Below are positions 1 through 5,749 of a stretch of DNA of 7,465 nt, one piece after another (within the stretch, counting starts at the first letter, position 1; every line of letters begins with the position of its first letter). The notes under the pieces are model-generated. The model saw nothing but the letters and a program-made list of their open reading frames with translations. It searched no databases and had not been told where the DNA came from. Made by a program: the position numbers and the translations under genes. Source of the DNA: an uncultured Faecalibacterium sp. GTDB lineage: Bacteria; Bacillota; Clostridia; Oscillospirales; Ruminococcaceae. The DNA is taken from contig CABQHF010000101.1 in NCBI GenBank assembly GCA_902463905.1, positions 1-7,465 on the forward strand, read 5' to 3'.

Positions 1-221
1 ACGCTGTCCTTGGCAAGGCCGGTGTCCGCTGCCCGGATGTTGATGTGGGTGGGCAGACGGGCTTTGTCCAGCCGGGATGTAATGGCAGCCGCGATCACGG
101 TGGGGCTGTGCCGGTTGCCGATCTCGTTCTGCACGATCAGCACCGGGCGCACGCCACCCTGTTCGGAGCCGACCACCGGCGAAAGGTCGGCGTAAAACAC
201 TTCTCCTCTGTGTACTTCCAT
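1..221 (-). CDS. mazF: MazF/EndoA-type mRNA interferase toxin, 3' end outside window
   Basis: The 73 visible N-terminal residues begin MEVHRGEVFYADLSP and continue with VVGSEQGGVRPVLIVQNEIG. This closely resembles Bacillus EndoA (NdoA) and the wider PemK/MazF family of ribosome-independent, sequence-specific endoribonucleases acting on cytoplasmic mRNA. The family's catalytic pair is present as Arg25 (in GGVRPV) and Thr48 (in AAAITS), so the visible part looks active. The family is usually about 115 residues, so roughly 40 residues are missing because the window ends. The ATG at 221 follows GGGAGG at good spacing. Its upstream neighbour on the same strand is acpS, 116 nt away. The usual partner, a small MazE/EndoAI antitoxin gene, is not between them. 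In Bacillus subtilis the toxin lies in an acpS-alr-antitoxin-toxin neighbourhood, so the pairing with acpS is familiar but shortened here. No separate promoter was convincing, so it may be co-transcribed with acpS. Confidence 0.93.
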   Translation of the reverse strand, partial: MEVHRGEVFYADLSPVVGSEQGGVRPVLIVQNEIGNRHSPTVIAAAITSRLDKARLPTHINIRAADTGLAKDS

Positions 222-337
222 GGAATCTCCCTCCCTGTGTGCTGCGGGGGATGGCCTCCGCCCGTGCACTTTCAGTATGAGCAGGGCCGGGGCAGGTTAT
301 GCAGCGGGGCGTATTCCATTGTATGCACAAAGGGCGG

Positions 338-754
338 TCAGGTTTCCGGGGCAGTCTCCAGCACGCAGAAAGCCAGCGCCACGCCGCCGTCGTGGCTCAG
401 GGAGAGGTGGGCGGAAAGGCCGTGCTCCGACACCCAGCGGGCGGTATTGCCGGAGAACCGGTAGGCCGGGGCGCCGCTGTCCAGCCGGACGGCCTCGATC
501 TCCCGCAGGGCGAAAGGCTCCCGCAGGCCGGTGCCGACCGCCTTCAGAAAGGCCTCCTTGGCGGCGAAATCTGCCGCCGCACTGGCCAGCCGGTGTGCCC
601 CGCTGCGCCCGGCGGGCAGGGGGGTGTCCAGCGCCAGAGCTTCCCGTTCAGCAGGGCCGTACACCCGCTGCGCAAAGGCCGCCGCGTGGGGGCCGGAAAG
701 GCTTTTTTCCAGATGATCGAGGGCGCATACGTCGCAGCCGATGCCAAAGATCAT
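338..754 (-). CDS. acpS: Holo-[acyl-carrier-protein] synthase
   Basis: This encodes the cytoplasmic enzyme that transfers 4'-phosphopantetheine from CoA to the serine of acyl carrier protein, activating it for fatty acid synthesis. The 138-residue protein starts MIFGIGCDVC, with the family's Mg-binding Asp at residue 8. It has the second signature AAKEAFLKAVGTG with Glu67 and Lys71, and ends with the LSLSHDGGVALAF strand (residues 117-129). Length is slightly above the usual 120-130. An in-frame ATG 13 codons upstream (793) exists, but the ATG at 754 sits 6 nt after AAAGGAG and gives the family's canonical N terminus, so I prefer it. The gene is divergent from ireB; mazF follows on the same strand. 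I could not find a convincing promoter in the 165-nt divergent gap on this strand. Confidence 0.95.
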   Translation of the reverse strand: MIFGIGCDVCALDHLEKSLSGPHAAAFAQRVYGPAEREALALDTPLPAGRSGAHRLASAAADFAAKEAFLKAVGTGLREPFALREIEAVRLDSGAPAYRFSGNTARWVSEHGLSAHLSLSHDGGVALAFCVLETAPET

Positions 755-795
755 GGCAGGCTCCTTTCTGCCGCGTTTTTTCCACAGCGGCATTC

Positions 796-810
796 TTCAT
801 GTTGCATGAA
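796..810. repeat. Short perfect dyad in the acpS leader
   Basis: TTCATG-TTG-CATGAA is a perfect 6-bp inverted repeat with a 3-nt centre. It lies 42 nt upstream of the acpS start in the acpS/ireB divergent gap. It could be an operator or a small RNA hairpin in the acpS leader. No known regulator site was recognised, and a repeat this short can occur by chance. Confidence 0.4.
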
Positions 811-857
811 AGTAACTGGAAATTCTGGGCAATATGTGCAAATCCACCGGGTTCGTC

Positions 858-886
858 TTGAAGTTTCGGCGCAATTCGTGTACAAT
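858..886 (+). promoter_or_regulatory. Sigma-A-type promoter of ireB
   Basis: A -35 element TTGAAG (858-863) and a -10 element TACAAT (881-886) are separated by exactly 17 nt. Transcription would begin near 893, giving a short leader of about 27 nt before the GTG start at 920. The -35 hexamer is the same as in the glnS promoter of this window. Confidence 0.85.
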
Positions 887-919
887 AAATTATAAGTTCA
901 TCCGAAGGGGGTGTATTCC

Positions 920-1165
920 GTGGGCGAAGCAACTACTATTTTTTCGATCCACGATCGTAAGGACTACGAGATCCACGAGATCGTACAGCAGGTGTACGAT
1001 GCATTAAAGGAAAAAGGCTACAATCCGGTCAACCAGCTGGTGGGCTATATCCTGTCGGAAGACCCCACCTACATCACGACCTATAAGAACGCCCGCGCGT
1101 TGATCCGCAAGGTGGATCGCGATGATCTGCTGCAGGCCATGCTGCGCAATTATCTCAACGTTTGA
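920..1165 (+). CDS. ireB: IreB-family regulatory phosphoprotein (YrzL/UPF0297)
   Basis: This is an 81-residue cytoplasmic protein. Family hallmarks visible are VYDALKEKGYNPVNQLVGYI (residues 25-44), the following SEDPTYITTYKNARALIRK (about 46-64), and the terminal DLLQAMLRNYL. IreB homologues in enterococci are substrates of the PASTA Ser/Thr kinase IreK and tune cell-wall-stress and cephalosporin responses. There the phosphorylated threonines lie near the N terminus, and here Thr5 and Thr6 occupy that region (my inference). The GTG at 920 is chosen because AAGGGGG lies 8 nt before it. The in-frame GTG at 911 would overlap that ribosome binding site. The gene has its own promoter and terminator, so it is monocistronic. 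The related alaX/Holliday-resolvase genes often found near IreB homologues are not adjacent here. Confidence 0.93.
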   Translation: MGEATTIFSIHDRKDYEIHEIVQQVYDALKEKGYNPVNQLVGYILSEDPTYITTYKNARALIRKVDRDDLLQAMLRNYLNV

Positions 1166-1183
1166 CGTTTCCGGCTTTTTCAG

Positions 1184-1217
1184 CTCCGCTGCCCGTACAA
1201 GGGCGGCGGAGTTTTTT
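1184..1217 (+). terminator. Rho-independent terminator of ireB
   Basis: An 11-bp stem, CTCCGCTGCCC paired with GGGCGGCGGAG (one G-T wobble), has a 6-nt loop GTACAA and is followed by six T residues. It lies 18 nt after the ireB stop. There is no T-run on the other strand, so it acts in one direction only. Confidence 0.93.
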
Positions 1218-1233
1218 GTTTATTGGTGGATGT

Positions 1234-1347
1234 GGGCAGGCGGGGGAGCTTTCTCCGCGAACAGCCCGGGACTCCAGTCCCGCCCCAACGCTGCGCGCCG
1301 GGGCCCCACCTCCAGGACGTTCGACGGAGAAACTCCTCCGCCTGCCC
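1234..1347. repeat. Composite long inverted repeat between ireB and dus
   Basis: Two imperfect 29-nt arms (1234-1262 and 1319-1347) are reverse complements apart from a few substitutions and a one-base shift. They begin GGGCAGGCGG and end CCGCCTGCCC. The 56-nt interior contains a second perfect hairpin, CGGGAC-TCCA-GTCCCG (1267-1282), and a GGGGCCCC palindrome near 1300. The element fills the space between two convergent genes. It may serve as a terminator for the dus transcript, although no T-run follows on that strand. It could instead be a dispersed extragenic palindromic repeat or a small non-autonomous mobile element. No open reading frame or target-site duplication is evident. Confidence 0.8.
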
Positions 1348-1362
1348 GTCCCGCGCAAAAGC

Positions 1363-2304
1363 TCAGAGCATGGGCAGGGTGAAGATCTGGTTCACCAGCA
1401 CCTCATACTCCCACGGCTCGCGGGCCTTGCGCAGCTGCTTTTCCAACTTTTCCGACCCTGCAAAGCGGTGGATCAGGTAGAACCAGTGAGCCTTCATGCG
1501 GCTCACGGCACAACCGGCGCTGCCGAACAGTTCGGTGTAGCCGTGGTACAGGTCGTCCAGATAGCCCCGCAGTTCCTCGCGGGAGGCACCGGTCCCGCCG
1601 CGGGCCCGCCGTAGCAGGGCCGGGTCTGCGATAAAGCCCCGCCCGATCATGATGCCGGACAGCTGCGGGAACTGTGTTTCCAGTGCGTGCAGTTCCTCCG
1701 GGGTGGTCACGTCGCCGTTGTAGCACACCGGCATGGTGCACCGGGGCAGAGCCTCGGCAAAGGCGGCCCGGTCGGCCTGCCCGCGGTAGAGCTGCCGCAT
1801 CACACGGGGGTGGATGGTCAGTTCACAGATCGGGTAGCAGTCGTAGACGTCCAGAATGGCGGCAAACTCTTCGGGTTTGTCGATGCCTAAGCGGGTCTTG
1901 ACCGAGATGGGCCCTTCTGTGTGGGAAAACACCGCGTCCAGAAAGGCGTCCAGTCTGGCGGGGTCCCGCAGCATACCGGAGCCTTTGCCCTTGGCGGTCA
2001 CGGTGCCGGAGGGGCAGCCGAGGTTCAGGTTCACTTCGGTGTAGCCCAGCGCCCGCAGCTCGCCGATCATCCAGGCGGCCAGTTCGCCGTCCTTCGCCAG
2101 CAGCTGCGGGATCACCGGCGCACCGGGGTTTGCGGCGGGGGCAAGCTCCGCCATCTTCTTCTTGATGAGCACCCGGTTCTCCGGCGGAGAGAGAAAGGGC
2201 GCATAGTATCGGTGGGCGGTGCCTTCCGGCCCGAACCACTTCTGCTGGGCCTGACGCCAGACCCGGTCGGTAAGCCCCTCCATGGGGGCGGCATAATACT
2301 GCAT
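1363..2304 (-). CDS. tRNA-dihydrouridine synthase (Dus family)
   Basis: This is an FMN-dependent enzyme that reduces specific uridines of tRNA to dihydrouridine in the cytoplasm, using NADPH. The 313-residue protein has the typical TIM-barrel order: AAPMEGLTDRVWR at the N terminus (residues 5-17), PVIPQLL (63-69), and the catalytic segment VNLNLGCPSG with Cys97. These are followed by GSGML, the SVKTRLG strand with Lys136, LTIHPR with His165, NGDV (197-200) and the phosphate-binding IMIGRG (218-223). The C-terminal helical tRNA-binding region is complete. The ATG at 2304 follows GGGAG by 6 nt. The gene starts 20 nt after the yitT stop on the same strand, so the two almost certainly share the yitT promoter. 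Which Dus subgroup it belongs to, and which tRNA position it modifies, cannot be told by eye. Confidence 0.95.
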   Translation of the reverse strand: MQYYAAPMEGLTDRVWRQAQQKWFGPEGTAHRYYAPFLSPPENRVLIKKKMAELAPAANPGAPVIPQLLAKDGELAAWMIGELRALGYTEVNLNLGCPSGTVTAKGKGSGMLRDPARLDAFLDAVFSHTEGPISVKTRLGIDKPEEFAAILDVYDCYPICELTIHPRVMRQLYRGQADRAAFAEALPRCTMPVCYNGDVTTPEELHALETQFPQLSGIMIGRGFIADPALLRRARGGTGASREELRGYLDDLYHGYTELFGSAGCAVSRMKAHWFYLIHRFAGSEKLEKQLRKAREPWEYEVLVNQIFTLPML

Positions 2305-2324
2305 AAAAAACTCCCGGCTGCGGA

Positions 2325-3209
2325 TCAGTTGAAGGAGCGGAAGCCCTTGCCGATGATCTCGCTGGAATTGACGATGGTGATGAAGCTGTGGGGGTCGTTC
2401 TCACGCAGGAAGTTGCGCAGCTGCAGCGCCTGCCGGCGGGTGAGCACGGTGACCAGCACGCTGAGCTCGTGGTGGGTGTAGGCACCGTAGGCCTTTTCCA
2501 CCGTAGCGGAACGGTTCATGTCCTTGATGATGAAGTCCAGAATGGGCTGGGGGTTGGCCGTCATGATGGTGCACACCTTGCGCAGACGGATGTTTTCAAT
2601 GGCACCGTCCACCACGAAGCTCTTGCCGATGAGGCCCAGGATGCAGTACAGACCGGTGCCCATGCCGAAACGCCAGGCGGCAGCCAGCACGATGAGGATA
2701 TCGCTCACCATCAGGGCCTTGCCGATCTCCATGGAGGTATATTTGGCCAGGATCAGGGCCACAATGTCGGTGCCGCCGGTGGAGGCGCCGATATCGAACA
2801 CGATGGCCGCACCCAGTGCAGGCAGGAACACCGCGAACACCAGGTCCAGCAGGGCGTCACCGCTCATGGAGACCCCCGACGGGTACAGCCACTCGAATAT
2901 GGACACGAAGAAGGACAGAGCAAAGGACGAGTAGATGGTCCAGCCCATGGTCTTGATGCCCAGAAAGACGAAGCCCAGCACCACCAGGATGAGGTTGATG
3001 ATCCACATGAAGCCGCCCACGTTGATCTGGGGGAACAGGTCGGCCAGCAGGATGGACAGGCCGGATGTGCCGCCAAAGGCGAAATGGTTGGGGTTTTTGA
3101 AATAGACGATGCCCACGGCGGTCAGGATCAGACCGAGGTTGAGCTCACCAAAGAAATTTAAATTCTTCAGCAGATTCTGCTTGCTGAACGCTTCTTTTAA
3201 ACTGTTCAT
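2325..3209 (-). CDS. YitT-family membrane protein
   Basis: This 294-residue protein has the two-part layout of the YitT family. An N-terminal block of hydrophobic segments (about residues 24-37, 66-84, 91-108, 119-138 and 166-195) contains the conserved NHFAFGGTSGLS loop (41-52) and the ASTGGTD motif (142-148). A soluble C-terminal DUF2179-like domain (about 210-290) includes the VLTRRQALQLRNFLRENDP stretch. The biochemical role of the family is not settled, though some members have been proposed as transporters. The ATG at 3209 has a perfect AGGAGG 6 nt upstream and a strong promoter, so it should be well expressed. It heads an operon with the dus gene. Residues 155-188 recur almost unchanged in the chimeric remnant at 5750-6127. 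Confidence 0.94.
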   Translation of the reverse strand: MNSLKEAFSKQNLLKNLNFFGELNLGLILTAVGIVYFKNPNHFAFGGTSGLSILLADLFPQINVGGFMWIINLILVVLGFVFLGIKTMGWTIYSSFALSFFVSIFEWLYPSGVSMSGDALLDLVFAVFLPALGAAIVFDIGASTGGTDIVALILAKYTSMEIGKALMVSDILIVLAAAWRFGMGTGLYCILGLIGKSFVVDGAIENIRLRKVCTIMTANPQPILDFIIKDMNRSATVEKAYGAYTHHELSVLVTVLTRRQALQLRNFLRENDPHSFITIVNSSEIIGKGFRSFN

Positions 3210-3259
3210 GGGGTTCCTCCTATATTAAATGGCGCAAAAATGGCCGTGCACCACGCAAA

Positions 3260-3288
3260 AATATACTCTCCTTCTCCTGCACTGTCAA
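3260..3288 (-). promoter_or_regulatory. Strong sigma-A-type promoter of the yitT-dus operon
   Basis: On the minus strand a consensus -35 TTGACA (3288-3283) and a -10 TATATT (3265-3260) are 17 nt apart. Transcription would start near 3253, leaving a leader of about 44 nt before the yitT ATG. It is among the best promoter matches in the window. Confidence 0.92.
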
Positions 3289-3327
3289 GGGATAGCACGA
3301 AAGTTGTAAAAAATAGCCGCCCGCCGC

Positions 3328-3414
3328 CCCGGCAGGAGTGCCCCTCGGCCTGCCGGAAAAGTGGAAAAGCGCGCTGCTCCGCTGCTTCCCTCCGCCGGCT
3401 GTGGCCCGGCAGGA
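3328..3414. repeat. GC-rich repeats in the yitT/glnS divergent gap
   Basis: The 310-nt gap between the yitT and glnS starts holds both promoters and, between them, this GC-rich stretch. CCCGGCAGGA occurs twice as a direct repeat (3328-3337 and 3405-3414). The core CCGGCAGG also occurs inverted as CCTGCCGG at 3349-3356, giving a perfect 8-bp hairpin with a 12-nt loop. A further weak hairpin, GCCGG/CCGGC, lies at 3394-3410. No T-run follows either hairpin closely, so I do not call a terminator. No small gene is apparent. Confidence 0.6.
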
Positions 3415-3436
3415 AAAAGGCTTTTGTCGCTTTCTC

Positions 3437-3465
3437 TTGAAGAAATCATGGAAATGGTGTATTAT
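3437..3465 (+). promoter_or_regulatory. Sigma-A-type promoter of glnS
   Basis: A -35 TTGAAG (3437-3442) and a -10 TATTAT (3460-3465) are separated by 17 nt. Transcription would start near 3472, giving a leader of about 48 nt. A second -10-like hexamer, TATACT (3465-3470), is too far from this -35. Confidence 0.87.
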
Positions 3466-3483
3466 ATACTATTATGAGTAAGT

Positions 3484-3512
3484 GGGCACAGATCCTGTGC
3501 CCTGACAGGGGG
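3484..3512 (+). promoter_or_regulatory. glnS leader hairpin overlapping an alternative fold on the ribosome binding site
   Basis: GGGCACAG-ATC-CTGTGCCC (3484-3502) forms a perfect 8-bp stem with a 3-nt loop in the short glnS leader. Its 3' arm shares bases with a second inverted repeat, CCCTGACAGGG (3500-3510), whose right half is part of the glnS ribosome binding site AGGGGG (3507-3512). The two folds exclude each other. The first leaves the ribosome binding site free; the second would partly mask it. A DNA operator is an alternative reading. I recognise no known riboswitch or T-box here. Confidence 0.5.
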
Positions 3513-3519
3513 AAACTTC

Positions 3520-5178
3520 ATGGCTGATAAAAATTTTCTGACGGATATCATTGATGCCGACCTTGCCGAGGGCAAGATCAGCGAGATCCATACCCGCTTC
3601 CCGCCGGAGCCGAACGGCTACCTGCACATCGGCAGCGCCAAGGCAATCTACATCAATTGGTCCATTGCCAACCAGTACGGCGGCAAGTTCAATCTGCGTC
3701 TGGACGATACAAACCCCGCCCGCGAGGGAGAGGAGTACGTCAACAGCATCATCGAGGATCTGCACTGGCTGGGTGCCGACCCCAACGGCGGCATCTTCTA
3801 CGGCAGCGACTACTTTGACAAGTGTTATGAGCTGGCTGAAAAGCTCATCAAGGAAGGCAAGGCCTATGTGGATGACCTGAGCCGCGAGGAGATGCGCGAG
3901 TACCGCGGTGCCGATGCCGGCAAGCCGTCCCGCCCGTCCCCGTACCGCGACCGTACCCCGGAGGAGAACCTCGACCTGTTCCGCCGGATGCGTGCCGGTG
4001 AGTTCAAGGAAGGCGAAAAGACCCTGCGTGCTAAGATCGACCTGGCCAGCCCCAACATGAACTTGCGTGACCCGGCCATCTACCGTATCAAGTACGCCGA
4101 GCATCACCGCCAGGGCAGCAAGTGGTGCATCTACCCGATGTACGACTTTGCCCACCCCATCCAGGACGCCATTGAGGGCATCACCCACAGCATGTGCAGC
4201 CTGGAGTTCGAGAACCATCGCCCGCTGTATGAGTGGGTCATCAACAACACCTTCGGCACCGCCTTCCCCAAGCAGCGCGAGTTCGCCCGCCTGAACATGA
4301 CCAACACCGTCATGAGCAAGCGCTATCTGCGTGAGCTGGTGGAAATGGGCATCGTGGACGGCTGGGATGATCCCCGCATGCCCACCCTGTGCGGCCTGCG
4401 CCGCCGCGGCTACACCCCCACTTCCATCTTCACCTTCGTGCGGGAGGCCGGTATCTCCAAGTCCGATAATCTGATCGACATGCGCCAGCTGGAAGCCTGC
4501 ATCCGCAGTGAGCTGGATCTGACCGCTCAGCGCCGCATTGCCGTGCTGGAGCCGATCAAGCTGATCGTGGACAACTACCCGGAGGACAAGACCGAGTACT
4601 TTGATGTGGCCAACAACCCCAACCGCGAGGCCAACGACACCACCACCCGCAAGGTGGCCTTCACCCGCGAGCTGTGGATCGAGAACGAGGACTTTGCGGA
4701 GGTGCCGCCTCCCAAGTTCAAGCGCCTGACCATCGGCGGCGAAGTGCGTCTGATGGGCGCTTACATCGTCAAGTGCACCGGTGTGGACAAGAACGCCGAC
4801 GGCAGCATCGCTGCCATCCACTGCACCGCTGATCTGGAGACCGGCAACGGCAACCCCGCCGATGGCCGCAAGGTCAAGGGCACCATCCACTGGGTGAGCG
4901 CTGCCCACTGCATCGACGCCGAGGTGCGCCTGTACGACAAGCTGTTCACCGAGGCCAACATGAACGCCATCCCCGAGGGCAGCGACTACAAGGACTACCT
5001 GAACCCGGAGAGCGTTGTGGTCTGCACCGGCTGCAAGCTGGAAGAGAGCCTGAAGGACGCCAAGCCCGGCGACAAGTTCCAGTTCGTGCGCACCGGCTTC
5101 TTCACCCCGGACAGCAAGAATCCCGGCGTGTACAACCGCATCGTCACCCTGCGCGACAGCTTCAAGCCTGCAAAGTAA
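3520..5178 (+). CDS. glnS: Glutaminyl-tRNA synthetase
   Basis: This class I aminoacyl-tRNA synthetase charges tRNA-Gln with glutamine in the cytoplasm. The 552-residue length matches the roughly 550 residues of the Escherichia coli enzyme. RFPPEPNGYLHIGSAKA (residues 26-42) carries the HIGH signature in the form HIGS, followed by LDDTNP (61-66). The KMSKS loop appears as VMSKR (264-268). Motifs shared with GlnRS rather than glutamyl-tRNA synthetase include YPMYDFAHPIQDAIEGITHS (205-224) and EFENHRPLYEW. The C-terminal half provides the two beta-barrel anticodon-binding domains and ends TLRDSFKPAK. No YqeY-like extension is fused. The ATG at 3520 has GGGGG 7 nt upstream. An FMN-binding protein gene follows after 37 nt and is probably co-transcribed. 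Confidence 0.97.
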   Translation: MADKNFLTDIIDADLAEGKISEIHTRFPPEPNGYLHIGSAKAIYINWSIANQYGGKFNLRLDDTNPAREGEEYVNSIIEDLHWLGADPNGGIFYGSDYFDKCYELAEKLIKEGKAYVDDLSREEMREYRGADAGKPSRPSPYRDRTPEENLDLFRRMRAGEFKEGEKTLRAKIDLASPNMNLRDPAIYRIKYAEHHRQGSKWCIYPMYDFAHPIQDAIEGITHSMCSLEFENHRPLYEWVINNTFGTAFPKQREFARLNMTNTVMSKRYLRELVEMGIVDGWDDPRMPTLCGLRRRGYTPTSIFTFVREAGISKSDNLIDMRQLEACIRSELDLTAQRRIAVLEPIKLIVDNYPEDKTEYFDVANNPNREANDTTTRKVAFTRELWIENEDFAEVPPPKFKRLTIGGEVRLMGAYIVKCTGVDKNADGSIAAIHCTADLETGNGNPADGRKVKGTIHWVSAAHCIDAEVRLYDKLFTEANMNAIPEGSDYKDYLNPESVVVCTGCKLEESLKDAKPGDKFQFVRTGFFTPDSKNPGVYNRIVTLRDSFKPAK

Positions 5179-5215
5179 AAAGGACTGTCAAGTCAAAAGG
5201 AGCATCGGATCTTTT

Positions 5216-5605
5216 ATGAAGAAAACACTGACCCGCAACATCGTTATCATGGCCATCGTCACTGTCATCATGGCAGTGGGCCTGAGCCTGTATATCAAGA
5301 ACACCGGCACCGTGCCGGCAGCCGACAACACTGCCTCCCTGACCGATGGCACCTACACTGCCAGCGCCAAGGGCTGCCTGAGCGAAGTCTCCGTGACGGT
5401 CACTGTCACCGGCGGCAAGGTGACTGCTGTGCAGATCAACGCCGAGAACGAGACCCCGGATCTGGGCGGCAAGGCTGCCAGCTCTCTGGCTGATGCGATC
5501 CTCACTGCCGGCGGCACCGACGGCGTGGACGCTGTTTCCGGCGCTACTCTCACCAGCGATGCTGTGTTCACCGCCGTAAACGACTGCCTGAGCCAGGCAA
5601 AGTAA
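5216..5605 (+). CDS. Membrane-anchored FMN-binding domain protein, predicted flavinylated
   Basis: This 129-residue protein has a positively charged start (MKKTLTRN), one hydrophobic segment (about 9-27) and a small exported domain. The domain runs from DGTYTASAKG (44-53) to the end and matches the FMN_bind fold. It contains VSGATLTS (107-114), the [ST]GA[ST] motif in which the threonine (Thr111) is covalently linked to FMN by ApbE in related proteins. Such domains pass electrons outside the membrane, as in RnfG, NqrC and Gram-positive extracellular electron transfer proteins. It has no other redox domain, so it is likely a carrier for a partner encoded elsewhere. AAAAGGAG lies 13 nt before the ATG, longer than usual, and no other in-frame start fits. 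A strong terminator follows. Cys54 and Cys124 are the only cysteines. Confidence 0.9.
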   Translation: MKKTLTRNIVIMAIVTVIMAVGLSLYIKNTGTVPAADNTASLTDGTYTASAKGCLSEVSVTVTVTGGKVTAVQINAENETPDLGGKAASSLADAILTAGGTDGVDAVSGATLTSDAVFTAVNDCLSQAK

Positions 5606-5629
5606 GCACCGCGCAAAAAACGCAGACGA

Positions 5630-5663
5630 ATGCCCTGTGGGAGCTTTCCCGCAGGGCATTTTT
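5630..5663 (+). terminator. Rho-independent terminator after the FMN-binding protein gene
   Basis: A 12-bp stem, ATGCCCTGTGGG with CCCGCAGGGCAT (one wobble), has loop AGCTTT and runs into five T residues. It ends the presumed glnS/FMN-binding protein transcript 24 nt after the stop codon. Confidence 0.95.
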
Positions 5664-5682
5664 GCTTGCCGGAAATAAGGAC

Positions 5683-5720
5683 AAAAATGCCGCCCGCAGG
5701 GAATGCTCTCTGCGGGCGGC
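5683..5720 (-). terminator. Rho-independent terminator for the minus-strand lysR/remnant transcript
   Basis: On the minus strand a perfect 11-bp stem, GCCGCCCGCAG with CTGCGGGCGGC, has a loop of about 10 nt and is followed by ATTTTT. It sits 29 nt beyond the stop of the chimeric remnant, so it was probably the terminator of the oxidoreductase gene whose tail survives there. It now serves lysR. Confidence 0.88.
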
Positions 5721-5749
5721 TTTGGCTTATGGGTCAGGAGGACGGCTTA

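Noticed and set aside
272..319. 15-codon minus-strand frame between acpS and mazF as a tiny antitoxin
   Set aside because: No ribosome binding site, no similarity to known antitoxins and far too short.
311..326. GCATACAAT on the minus strand as a sporulation sigma-E-like or sigma-A -10 element before mazF
   Set aside because: No matching -35 element at the required distance, so I could not support a promoter.
220..861. 213-codon and 198-codon plus-strand frames over acpS
   Set aside because: They are Arg/Pro/Ala or Gly-rich shadows of acpS with no ribosome binding site.
2388..3161. 257-codon open frame antisense to yitT
   Set aside because: The composition (Gln, His, Gly and Asp rich, no hydrophobic core) is typical of an antisense shadow, and the YitT protein opposite is well supported.
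3472..4908. 478-codon open frame antisense to glnS
   Set aside because: It is a mirror of the strongly biased, GC-ending codons of glnS, has a low-complexity Val/Ala/Gly/His composition and no ribosome binding site. GlnRS motifs on the other strand are unambiguous.
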